DNA of 64,000 nucleotides from Prostheceraeus crozeri (lineage: Eukaryota; Platyhelminthes; Polycladida; Euryleptidae): assembly GCA_907163375.1 (NCBI GenBank), contig CAJQUW010000622.1, forward strand, positions 62,001 through 126,000, written 5' to 3'. A program made the position numbers and the translations under genes. Below the pieces are notes generated by a model that did not search any database, was not told where the DNA came from, and saw only the letters and a list, made by a program, of their open reading frames with translations. Of the stretch, positions 33,738 to 43,702 are shown piece by piece (the first letter of the stretch is position 1; each line of letters begins with the position of its first letter).

Positions 33738-34298
33738 CTATTTATTCTTATCATCAACTTTTTCTGACTGTAATTGAAATGATATTTGATATACTTCATT
33801 AGCTATTTGATCAAATTTTTCAATCTCATCTAACGTAATAACATTATCATCACATACTCTTTGAAAGTAGTAATGCAATTTGTCATAGACTTCTTTAATA
33901 TGTAAATGCTTAGTTTTTAATGATTTTCGTTTCTCAGTTATTAAAGATTTATCTAACATTGTAACAAGTGAAGTTGCAAAAAAACTCGTACCTGTTAAAG
34001 CTGTAGCAACTACTGGAATTATTAAAACACCTGAAGATATAACAATTGTCAAAGCACCTAAACTTATTGTTAAGAATATGCCAATTCCTTGTGCTGCATT
34101 CTTAACATTAGACCATCTCTTTCTTAATTTTTTATAATGCTCTAATCTTAATAATAATTGAGATTCCTTATCTTTCATATACCTAACTCTATCTTTATGT
34201 TTTTCTTTGTTCAATTCACTTATTTTTAGCTGTGATAACGAAGGATATATTCTTGCGGTTTCATCCACTTTTGTTTCATCCACTTTTGTTTCTTCCAT
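33738..34298 (-). pseudogene. Two-helix membrane protein of Polinton (fossil, element B, looks whole)
   Basis: A 186-aa frame. The N-terminus holds a repeated acidic ETKVDETKVDET segment. A basic helix (LLLRLEHYKKLRKRWSNVKN) leads to two hydrophobic stretches at about 75-118 (GIGIFLTISLGALTIVI and VLIIPVVATALTGTSFFATS), likely a membrane hairpin, then a soluble coiled-coil tail. I cannot name the family. It could be a virion-associated membrane protein or an accessory factor acting on the host membrane. Confidence 0.5.
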
Positions 34299-34347
34299 TT
34301 TTAAAGAAATATTATTAGATACATAATTTTAGTTATCTCATATTTTA

Positions 34348-34820
34348 AAAACCTGAAAAATGGATAAAATTCATGAATTTGAAATTCTCAACTTTTATGG
34401 TTTTTTCGGTGTCCTGGAACGGTCATGATTTTAAGGGTGGGTAAAATGTCATAATCTCAAATTTTGAGATTCTTAACTTTTCTGATTTTCGGTGTACTGG
34501 AACGGTCATGATTTTGGGAGCAAAATGTCATAATCACAAATTTGAGATTTTGAAAAATTTGAAAAATTGGGTATTTTTAAAAACGCCTAAATTTATGAAT
34601 TTAGGTCTTCATAACCTGAAAAAATGACCAAAATTCATGAATTTATTCGTTTTTAAAAATACTATTTTTTCAAAAAATGATACTTTTTAAATGGACTAAA
34701 TTTATGAATTTAGGTCTTAAAAACCTGAAAAAGGGTCAAAATTCATGAATCTATGTCGTTTTTAAATATACTATTTTTTTGAATTTTATGGTAGCCTGGA
34801 ACGGTCTTTTGCCCATTACT
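34348..34820. repeat. Polinton B right terminal repeat
   Basis: Corresponds to the right terminus of element A, without the piggyBac and with a deletion of roughly 90 bp. It carries three copies of the GGTGTCCTGGAACGGTC motif or variants. Confidence 0.85.
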
Positions 34821-34957
34821 TTAATTCATTCATTCATGACTTTTAATTACCTAATTATTTACAAGATTCTCCACTAGGGTAATTGTTTAACTTTGGCGTC
34901 TTCCGTTTCCTGGATCCTTCGAATTTTTTTGACCGTGTCGTGTCTTAATTTGATTAA
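34821..34957 (+). repeat. Penelope-like element 5' terminal repeat
   Basis: 137 bp, matched by 38709-38845 in direct orientation with few or no differences, which suggests a recent insertion. Confidence 0.85.
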
Positions 34958-35415
34958 TGAGTACTGAGCTGATAGCATTGTGTGGACCGAGTCCCCATCT
35001 TTCAGTGTAAGTGCATTGGTTATTCACGTCACATGTATTCTTTTTTTTTGTAATAGGTCTCATAGTTATTTTACTGGTAGGCATATTATTATTATTGCAA
35101 TTTGCCATTTATTTATTGGTTTGATCTTATTATCAATCTTTCTCTTCGTTCACTCTTGCATTTTTTAGGATTCGACGTTAATTTTCTTCCATGTTATTCT
35201 AAGTATTAAGGTGATAAGCTATTACTGCCTTCAATATTGTATTAGCTGCTAGTTTTGATCCGGTTATAAGATTATGGAGTTTGGCCGAAATCCTAATCGC
35301 CAGGCATTGCTAGTGAAGGTGGGAGGGTCTGTTTAGATCCATTGACTGTTGACGCCCGCCTCAGCGAGGCAGCCCCTCGCCAATAGGTTACAGTCCGGCC
35401 TGTTGCCCTTGGGCT

Positions 35416-36860
35416 TTGAGAGCACATAGTCCTAGAATTTTGCCTTATTCGACAAGGGGTAGCAATAAAACTTTGCTTGCGGCTTCTAGAGTTAGATACC
35501 ATTACCCTTACAGTATTAAGAAAAAGGCTTATGTAGCCGATAGCACGGGTTCCTTTTCTATTGACAGTTGTAATAGAAAAGGGTGCTTGTGTTGTGGGTC
35601 CATACATAAATCTTCCTCTTTCGTATCAAACACCATTAGAAAGGCTTTTCTCATAGATTTGAGTGGTTCTTTCGATTGCAAATCCGGCTTTGTAATCTAT
35701 CTCATTTCTTGCAGCGAATGCGGGTTCCAACATGTTGGCAAAACCACCCAATCTTTAAATGCAAGGTTGAATGGTCACCGTCACCATGCATCCTCAAAAC
35801 CCACTACTTTCCTTTATGAGCACTTTAGGCAAGATGGTCATAATTTTTGCAACATTAAATTGCAAATTATAGACCATGTAGATTCCAACTTTTCTGATAA
35901 TTCTGACCTTAGGGATAGGGAGCTTTTGAAGAAGGAGGATTTTTGGATTCAAACACTATGTACAATCTTCCCACTTGGCTTGAACGATAGAATTCAAGGT
36001 TTTGGTTGTGTCTCCAAAGGTTCCTTACATAAGCAGTACTTCTCTTCTCCGATCCTTAGAAGACCTAGAGGGCATGGGATTCGCAGTAATAAGAGAAATG
36101 TCTTGGCTAAATGCTTGGAGTCTCTCTACGATAAAATTAATAGCCTTTGTTTTTCCAACATGTTTTACGAATTTTACATCACTTTGAAGTCTCTTAGTCG
36201 TACCACACTTAAGCAACTTCTTGCTTTTACTCTTAGCAAGCCGGGTACCTGCTCGTATCTAGTCGAATCCTTCTGTTCGAGATTCTTAAAAGTCGAAGAT
36301 TCCGTTGATAAGATCGACAGGGAAGTTATTATTATCCCTTTTGAGTGCAAAGAAGTAGATCTCTTAAAAGTTTCTTCCATTTTCGCTGATTCACATGTTA
36401 ACAGTATGTTGCCTAATCCAATTCGTAGTAAATGTCCGCTACAGGTTTTCTTTAAATACACCACCCCTATTGGTCGGAAGCTCTTCAATTACAACCAGAT
36501 CTTGAAGAATGCTTCTACTGATGAAATCAGAGAATTTATTAGCAAGCCTTGTCTTTGTTCTGATTCTATCTTCTGCTACAAGCCCGCTTCACACGTGGTT
36601 ACTGGTGACTTGAGTATTATATCCAACCCTAAACTTAGGGATTTGATGGCTAAGGGCACTAATTATAGAGAGCCTATTCACAAGTCTTGGGATTTTGTTA
36701 GGGTCAGTGTTAAAAATGCACTAGTTGCATTTATTGAAAAGTCCTGCAGAAAATACGCCCTTAAGAATTCTGACTTCCAGAATTGGTCGGAGGCTGTCCT
36801 TAAGATAATTAGAAATCGCATTTCCTTCCTAAGTTCTAGCTTTCCATCTTTGCATTCGCA
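35416..36860 (+). pseudogene. Naiad-type ORF, GIY-YIG endonuclease half
   Basis: The frame opens before 35416 without an ATG; the first Met is uncertain. A CxC-type zinc knuckle (RKGCLCCGS) is followed by the GIY-YIG nuclease signature FVIYLISCSECGFQHVGKTT and LNARLNGHRHH, then DLRDRELLKKEDFWIQTL, which supplies the catalytic-site glutamate region. A long linker domain follows, with a second cysteine cluster (KPCLCSDSIFCYKP). N-terminal placement of this nuclease is the Naiad hallmark. The reading frame changes once near 36.85 kb before the reverse-transcriptase part. Confidence 0.85.
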
Positions 36861-38258
36861 CGAGGTACTAAATCTAAGGAGTGTAAAAACTTCATCTCAA
36901 ACTTTCAGAAGAATTACGTCATTACTCCGGCGGATAAGGCCGCCAACAATTTTGTCATTGTGTGTAGGAAGTATTACCTCATTGTCCTCTTGAACGAACT
37001 AGGCTTTGACCTTAGAAGTTTCAATGCTGTTGGTAATCAGACTTACGCACCAGTAATTTCTTCCATTAATGACATAATTGTTGAACATTGCACCACCCTC
37101 AAGGATTCCTTTGGCATAACGGTTAAAGATAAGTTTATGGTTTTACCTAAACTTTTCTGGATACCTAAATTGCACAAAAATCCGTATAAAAGTAGATTCA
37201 TAGCTGGTGCCAGGAACAGCACTTCCAAAGATTTGGCCATACTTGTGAACAAAGGTTTGCAATTGGTCCGGGACAAGTTTAGTAGTTATTGCCTTTCCAT
37301 CAAGCATAATTCAGGTGTGAACGCCTTCTGGAGCATTAACTCTTCTGGGGAATTCCTTGACAGGATGTCGGGTTTGAATTGCTACTCCTTACAAGTATAT
37401 GATTTATCCACACTCTATACGAATCTTAATTTAGACCAGGTTATGGAGTCCTTGAAAGACTTATGTGAGTTAATTTTTAGCAGTTCCAAGAGCTTTATTT
37501 GCATTGGCTGTTATAGAACCTTCTTCCCGAATAAAAAATACAGAGGGTATCACTGCTGGTCCAAAACCCAATTCCTTAATGCAATAAGTTTTATCCTGAA
37601 TAACACTTTTGTCACTTTCGGGGGACTTGTCTTCAAGCAAATTCGAGGCATACCTATGGGTGGGAATTCCAGCTCGCTCTTAGCTGACCTGTTTTTGGCT
37701 TACAGGGAGTTTTATTTTGTGAGGGGGCTCCTAGCGAGTAAGAGATTTGGCTTAGCCAAACTTCTCTCTCGTACCACTAGGTATGTCGATGACATTTGTG
37801 TGTTTAACTTCAAACATTTTGATAAGATCCTTCCTGAAATCTACCCGGTAGATCTCTTGGTTAGCAGAAGCGGGGACAACAACAAATGTGTTAATTATTT
37901 GGATGTCAAAATCAGGATCGAAGATGGTGGCCGTTACATCACAGAGGTTTACCATAAGGTTGATGAGTTCAGCTTCCCAGTGGTGCTGTATACTTTCCCC
38001 GAGAGTAACATGCCTTTGAATACTGGCTTAAACATCTTTGCTGCCCAACTCATCAGATTCGCTAGGATTTCATCTGATGCTTCCGCCTTCATATCAAGAG
38101 CTAAGGGCATTTTTGATATCTTTAAAGGACGGGGTTATAAGAATAATTTGCTGGTTAATTCTTGCATTAAGTCCTTCTCCAAGAATAGGTTCCTCGTTTT
38201 TAAGTTTGGTTGTTTTTTGCCCCGCCAGATGCCATCCATCATTGGCATGTTGGGCTAA
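36860..38258 (+). pseudogene. Naiad-type ORF, reverse transcriptase half
   Basis: Copies the element RNA. It opens with YVITPADKAANNFVIVCRKY, a Penelope-like element signature. Then IPKLHKNPYKSRFIAGA (RT motifs 1-2), YDLSTLYTNL (motif A), GIPMGGNSSSLLADLFL (motif B) and RYVDDICVFN (motif C with the YVDD box). It continues through the thumb and ends IIGMLG at 38258. Apart from the frame change joining it to the endonuclease half, it is uninterrupted. Confidence 0.88.
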
Positions 38259-38708
38259 GATAACCTCTTCTAGTTTCAAGTGCGTCCTTTTGTCCTAATA
38301 TATTAAAAAAAAATTATTTTCGGTTTGGTTCTGCTATGTTTCCTCAGGCTTGGAGAGACCTTCCATATCGTACATTCGATATGGTTGGCCTGGCCCCGCC
38401 ATGTGGTATAGGTTGGAGGTTAGGGGCCGAAACCTTGCTTCATGCAGCCACATGGTTCCTCTCTGATGACTCCATACATAGCAAACTTAATTTTGGTTTT
38501 TTAGGTTTCTAATTTTCACCATCGTTATTTTTAGTTAGCTTCTCGTCAGGTCCATGACGAACTCTTGTTACAGTTCTTATTTGATAAAAATTTAATCGTT
38601 TATAAGTATTAATTTATTTCCCTTGCCGTCTTCAGTTGAGTAGACTTGCCTTTATACGTATTTCAGTGCCTGCTCTATACTAGAGTTGGTTACTCTATGT
38701 TGTCAGTA

Positions 38709-38845
38709 TTAATTCATTCATTCATGACTTTTAATTACCTAATTATTTACAAGATTCTCCACTAGGGTAATTGTTTAACTTTGGCGTCTTCCGTTTCCTG
38801 GATCCTTCGAATTTTTTTGACCGTGTCGTGTCTTAATTTGATTAA
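38709..38845 (+). repeat. Penelope-like element 3' terminal repeat
   Basis: Direct copy of 34821-34957. The 450 bp between the coding end (38258) and this repeat include a GC-rich stem around GGGGCCGAAACC and a CTGATGA string, loosely reminiscent of the hammerhead ribozymes some Penelope-like elements carry, but not convincing here. Confidence 0.85.
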
Positions 38846-41080
38846 ACAGATACTTACAGGAACTAGGTTGATTGGAGGGGTCAATTTTCTTCTGTCTTGA
38901 TCACATTTCCGCCGAAGCGTGACATGCGTGAGTGTGCCGTGATTAGAAGGTCGCAAAATGTGACCTCAGGTCGTAGAGGGTGTGAATAAGCTCAGGTCTC
39001 TGAGCATTACTGACCGTTATCTTTGAACTTCAAGCTTGCTTCATTTTCCAGTATAGTGACTTTCTTCTAAGATAGTCACGAATACACTGTAATCTGGCAC
39101 CTCCTAAGGCGGAAGAAATCTACATCCTAAAGCGTCACACACTAAAATTTCAGAAGGCTAATTTGAATTAGTAGGCTAGCATACTGAAGAGAACAATAAC
39201 CCTTAGACGTAAGCATCTGCATAGAGGAGAGCGTGAGTCACTGCTTGCCAGACAGCAGGAACGCTGTCGCATAACAATAGCTCCTATTGAGGACATCATC
39301 ATTCTCCGCTTCATCTCTCCGAGGTTACGTAGCTGGCTTTGGCTTAGAGTGGCAAGTTGACTTTCCGTCAGTGATATTGCAATTAAATTGTTTATTGAAA
39401 TTATCTGTTGAGGTTGTGCAGTAGTAAATTGCAAATATATGGGCATCATGATGTCATACCAGGAGACTACATCTTTCCCATCAACGTCGATCGAAATACT
39501 GGATAAATGGAAAAGAAAAACAGTAAGTCTTGAGACCAAATCCCAAAATCTACATTCTACATTTTCTCGTGATAGTCAATCGTGACAGATATACTGATCA
39601 ATCTGGTTCATCAACTAACGGCAGCTCTGAAAAATGAGGTGAGTTTCCTGTTGCTCTGATAGCCTATACAAGAGAGTTGTGATACATGCATGCTGTATAG
39701 CACTAATATAAATCGAGTCTAAGACTTCTGTAGTTAAAATGCCACTTTTCATAACGGAACTAAAATAATTCTTGCGGACAATGCAAATTATAAATTTTAA
39801 AAAGCTGAAAATTTTCGAGGTAGGCATGCATTGTATTTGTCAATTTCATGCATTCATTCGCGTTATCTGTGCTCGGTGAAACCTCTGAGAAGCAAATGCG
39901 TATTCATAGAAACTGCTCAAAGTACTCATCTGTTATAAGTGGCGTGTCCAATAAGGTTTCCGAACGAAGGTAGAAAAATAGTAGATGCACGCATGTGAAG
40001 GGTTAATTGAATTGGCATATCAAGTCTAGGATTCAATGCAAAGTTCTAAATGCTTTGATGTACACATGTATTATTTATGTGTGGTCAGTTATATTCATAA
40101 TATTCGAAAATTCGTTTATTTCAATGAATTTTAGTAGAAATGCAGCAATCAATTCTGTATTTAGTTTATTGGAGGCATACATTAGTTAAATGTAACCTGA
40201 TAGTCAGATATCTTATGTAAATTGACTTCATTTGCCGTTTTTAAATGTTTTTTCATCCGTATATTCATGGAGAGCGATCTGTAATTTTTGTTCTTTAACA
40301 CTGTAAACTGCAATCAGCCAAATAACAGAAACGTTATCAGCCAAAATGATCAGACAATTGCAACAGACAACATGAGACAATGAGCAACCAAAAGTGGCTG
40401 TGCAGAGCAGACAAGATGAGACAATTATTCGCCAAAATATCAGACAATTCTGTCTACTTTTCTAAAAGTATTGTCTCTCAAACTCGAAGTGTTTAAATAT
40501 GATCAAACTATTCAACATCAGCTAATGGCAACTAGTCACTCCTAATCACATAGGTTCTAACTCTGCTCCACTCATTCACACTCGCATTATGAACAACTCT
40601 GACATTTTGCAAGTCCGTTGTGTCAATGTCATTTTGAAATAGGGGAGAATTTAGCCCAAACCATGTTCTATATCAGGGTTTATACAGGCTAGGACCACAT
40701 TCGGCAAGGTTGCTGTTCACATTATTCAGCCTTTTCATTATCTTCCTCTATTCGACGCATCGTAAAAGAAGTAAATGTTAAATTGTCTTGATGTTCATTA
40801 TGAAAGCATATGATGGAAGTCTTTGGTAAGTCACATAGTTCAAGCAATAAAGCATCACTGCTTCTGATATAATAACCGTCAGCGGATCATTGAATGCATT
40901 GAAACTTTTCTCAATGTGCTGGAAATCCTGGAATCACTTGTCGAAGTCTCTTCAATCAAAGTATCAACAGTTTCAACAAAGCGATGGAAGTCATCAATAT
41001 GAAATCCAAATTTACAGTTCAGACTTGAAATATATATTAAGACAAGTAAACTAGCAATTGATGAATTTATCAAATCTCAA
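38846..41080. other. Unassigned sequence between Penelope-like element and SINE
   Basis: No supported gene. The longest frame (39168-39539, minus) has no recognisable domain. A loose repeat of CAGACAATT and GAGACAAT strings lies at 40345-40460. Confidence 0.4.
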
Positions 41081-41084
41081 CAGA

Positions 41085-41200
41085 TGTAGCCACCACGAGA
41101 CATGTTGACATGTTCATCAGTCGCGGGTAGGTTTGAACCAGCGATGTTGGAGCTAGAGGACGTGCAAGCATACCCTCTAACCACAAGGCCACTGGACCAT
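41085..41200 (-). mobile_element. tRNA-derived SINE head
   Basis: On the minus strand, TGGCCTTGTGG at 41191-41181 fits an RNA polymerase III box A, and GGTTCAAACC at 41139-41130 fits box B. Spacing of about 40-45 bp matches a tRNA. The intervening AGAGGGTATGCTTGCACG is tRNA-like, but the acceptor stem does not close well, so this is a SINE rather than a working tRNA gene. The SINE tail probably runs toward lower coordinates; its end is not defined. Confidence 0.55.
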
Positions 41201-41351
41201 CTGTTGAGAGCGTGAATTAGCGAGGAAGGCACTGCTTTAACTGCTTCAACGCTCTGTCAATATCAATCATTTAGGAACGTCTGTAACTCGACTGTTAGTT
41301 CAACGCTAAATATTTAAATATATTTGCTTATCCACAAACCGCACGATTCCA

Positions 41352-43024
41352 AATCTTGCAGATATTACACCAAAAAATAGTACAAAATAATAGATGTATT
41401 TACATGTATGTACAGTGCATGAACGAAAATATAACAATGGTAAAATAGTCCCTTATTGAGGTCTTCGTTTTCCCTGGAAAACAAAAGGTTTTCTTCTTAA
41501 TATTTTATCACTTGTGTTGAACAGAGAAACGTCACATTCCGGATCTGACCTCCAGATACTTCTGATCTTTTTGTATGTACATACCCCTACCAAAATCACA
41601 ATTATTACCAGCACTGTCACGCAACCCACCGCTACCAATATATGAGTTTTTAACGGAGCGGTGATCACCTCTAAATTAAATTTGAACTCGGTTACTCCGT
41701 CAATGTTCTTCGCAACGCATTTCCAAAATCCTTTATCTATGAACATCACATTTCCAATCCACAATTTTGATGTGAATCTTTGGCCACGTAATCCAAAAGC
41801 CATGAATTTGGATGTATCATTGGATACCACTTGACCGCTTCTAATCCACGAAGCATTGGCTGATTTTTTGGAAATGATAGGACACTCTATAGTCACATTA
41901 TCGCCTCTAATGACTTTAATCAGTGATTCTGTTGTGGTAATAAGAGGTGGCTTCTTACAAATAAAGTGGCTAGGTGACAGATCTCGCAAATAACTTCCTT
42001 TTAACCCCCTTGGAGATTGGCAAAGCTCTGAGACCTTCAGCCTATCATTCTTGTTAACCCATCTATTGAACCATTTCAATTTGCAATCACAATGAAAGTT
42101 GTTGCCATATAACTGCAATGTTCTCAAATTAGTAAGATACTTTTCAGTACTTTCATCGAGTGTTGTTAAACCACAATTACCTATTTCCAGTTTTGTTAAT
42201 TGCTTTAATCCTCTAAAGCCGTCAGGTTCAATAGTCAGCTTTGTTTTTATAATACTCAAATTGTTTAGCTCTCCCAAATATTTGAAAATTCCAGGTGTAA
42301 ATATGCCTGCACTACATTTCTGTATAATAAGGAATTTCAATGATTTTATGGGCTGAAATACTTTAGAAGTAAGTCCTTTACCAAAGACTAAAGGATTATT
42401 CAATATTTTTAGGCTAGTGAGATTTTTCAAATTGTTGAATGCTAGATCCTCAATCTTCTTAGTTTTCGTGTTTTCTAAAATTATTGTAGATAGATTCTTC
42501 CAACCATGAAATGCATTGTCTTTCAAGACAGGTATATTATTTCTGCCAGTTATCAACAGTTTCTTCGTTAACTTGTAATGTCGGTTAAAAGGTGGAGGAG
42601 CTGTCAAATCAGCATCTCTGCATGCGTATGTGTTATCCACTTCAAGTTCACATGCACTGAGAGCTTCAACAGGAATATGTGAAATTGAAATCCAGCAAAT
42701 AAGCATAAATGAATTCATCACTGACGCAGCCGATGATGTTCTGGGGACCACCTGCAAGGAAGATATTCTTGCATTAGCGTGTTCACTGAGAAAATTATGT
42801 GTGCAGTTTTCGGGAATTCTGTGCAAGTTCATGTGTAAGCAAAAATCCAAAATTTAGTAGATTTTATACTTCATTGAGATTTATGTAATTTCCCATCCTA
42901 CTTGTGTTGCACTCATCAGTAGTACAACGATGCGGAACAGCGTTGTGATCCTGTAGTTTCCATGCCTTCTCACGAGGTACAGGAAGATGATTCGACTTCA
43001 GCAGGAGGGAGAGGTGGAGACTGC
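41352..43024. repeat. Inverted gene duplication, copy B
   Basis: Matches 171-1866 in inverted orientation across upstream flank, coding exon and 3' flank. Its outer upstream border is also the start of a local palindrome (42950-43240). Confidence 0.85.
41453..42718 (-). CDS. LRR-Ig single-pass membrane receptor, copy B
   Basis: A 421-aa paralogue of the receptor at 473-1762, from the ATG at 42718 (MNSFMLICWISISHIPVEAL). Signal peptide, leucine-rich repeats, cysteine-rich cap (NNFHCDCKLKWF), Ig-like domain (DNVTIECPIIS ... KGFWKCVAKN), membrane helix (ILVAVGCVTVLVIIVILVGV) and basic tail are all kept. Differences concentrate in the repeat region (for example IILENTKTKK against ISLQGTNTKK) and the cytoplasmic tail, which lacks the arginine cluster RSRRRRS of copy A. 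A conserved acceptor (TTCCTTGCAG, near 42755) again suggests a 5' exon. The frame is open to 42850 but begins without ATG there. Confidence 0.85.
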   Translation of the reverse strand: MNSFMLICWISISHIPVEALSACELEVDNTYACRDADLTAPPPFNRHYKLTKKLLITGRNNIPVLKDNAFHGWKNLSTIILENTKTKKIEDLAFNNLKNLTSLKILNNPLVFGKGLTSKVFQPIKSLKFLIIQKCSAGIFTPGIFKYLGELNNLSIIKTKLTIEPDGFRGLKQLTKLEIGNCGLTTLDESTEKYLTNLRTLQLYGNNFHCDCKLKWFNRWVNKNDRLKVSELCQSPRGLKGSYLRDLSPSHFICKKPPLITTTESLIKVIRGDNVTIECPIISKKSANASWIRSGQVVSNDTSKFMAFGLRGQRFTSKLWIGNVMFIDKGFWKCVAKNIDGVTEFKFNLEVITAPLKTHILVAVGCVTVLVIIVILVGVCTYKKIRSIWRSDPECDVSLFNTSDKILRRKPFVFQGKRRPQ

Positions 43025-43240
43025 AGAGGCATGTAGGACCGGGTCGAGTACCTGCAGTTTCAGCACGATCGAAACGGCGGCTTATTCGGCTGTCCTCATC
43101 GTTAACTCGTTGTCCAACAGTTCCAGTTCGGACTCGACCCGGTCCTACATGCCTCTCCAGTCTCCATCTCTCCCACCTGTTGAAATCAAATCACTTTCTT
43201 GGACCCCGTGAGACGGCATGGCGACTGCAGGATAACAAAG
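42950..43240. repeat. Palindrome at the upstream edge of receptor copy B
   Basis: Arms about 42955-43056 and 43131-43235 are imperfect inverted copies of the receptor upstream flank around a loop of about 75 bp. The innermost arms, ending GGACCGGGTCGAGT and ACTCGACCCGGTCC, are perfect. Part of the 5' flank has thus been duplicated head to head. Confidence 0.75.
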
Positions 43241-43283
43241 CAGGTCCCCATCGTTAACGCGTTGCCCAACAGTTTCAGGAGGA

Positions 43284-43500
43284 AACTGGAATACGTCGGA
43301 TAAAGTGGCCAGCCGAAGCCCTTATCTGAACCTCATTGAATTTTTGTGGGATGAAATTGGGCGAGAGATTATACTTCACAGTCCTCCCGTTGCAAGTCTT
43401 GCAAGATTAGCATGAGCTGTACAACAAGAATGGGATGCATTCCCACAAATCACTATTCAGAATCTCATTTTGCGAGTATGCCACGAAGACTGAGGCAAGA
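43284..43500 (+). pseudogene. Tc1-like transposase C-terminal relic
   Basis: Encodes RIRWPARSPYLNLIEFLWDE, a degraded form of the WPARSPDLNPIEHLWDE motif holding the third catalytic residue, followed by VQQEWDAFPQITIQNLI. Stops interrupt it, and the N-terminal three-quarters are absent. Confidence 0.75.
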
Positions 43501-43702
43501 GGAGAGGGAGGCATTTTTCCCCCACTCTGGCGAATTTATTGAATATCATTAAAACGAAATAATTTTTGGCCACGAGATTTCCAGGAGCTTATTTTTGCAA
43601 CTTTTGACGGAAGGATTATAAATTTGGCACAATACTTTTGGCGTGAGAGCTAATTTATAACTGGAATGTTTGGAATATTTCAGCTGAATTCGGAGTACAT
43701 GT

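Larger units (their letters stand above)
30824..34820. mobile_element. Polinton element B, right-hand fragment (fossil)
   Basis: Matches element A from about 21380 to its right end at very high identity and in the same orientation, but lacks the cargo island. It begins abruptly within the last codons of polymerase B and ends with GGTCTTTTGCCCATTACT. It carries the ATPase, penton, the coiled-coil family protein and the membrane protein. About three-quarters of the element is missing on the left. A Penelope-like element starts exactly at its right end. Confidence 0.92.
34821..38845 (+). mobile_element. Naiad-type Penelope-like retroelement
   Basis: A 4025-bp element with 137-bp direct terminal repeats (34821-34957 and 38709-38845) that are nearly identical, starting TTAATTCATTCATTCATGAC. 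Such repeats are the pLTRs typical of Penelope-like elements. Coding order is GIY-YIG endonuclease first and reverse transcriptase second, the permuted order that defines the Naiad/Chlamys branch. It abuts the right end of Polinton B. Confidence 0.87.

Noticed and set aside
38400-38490. Possible hammerhead ribozyme in the Penelope-like element 3' region (CTGATGA with a nearby CCGAAACC)
   Set aside because: The two core strings are in the wrong order and spacing for any simple hammerhead topology, and stem III could not be drawn.
39168-39539. 123-aa minus-strand frame as a host gene
   Set aside because: It has no domain, no splice context and no similarity to anything I recognise.
41121-41200. 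A functional tRNA gene
   Set aside because: Box A and box B are present, but the acceptor stem does not pair, and the neighbouring sequence suits a SINE.
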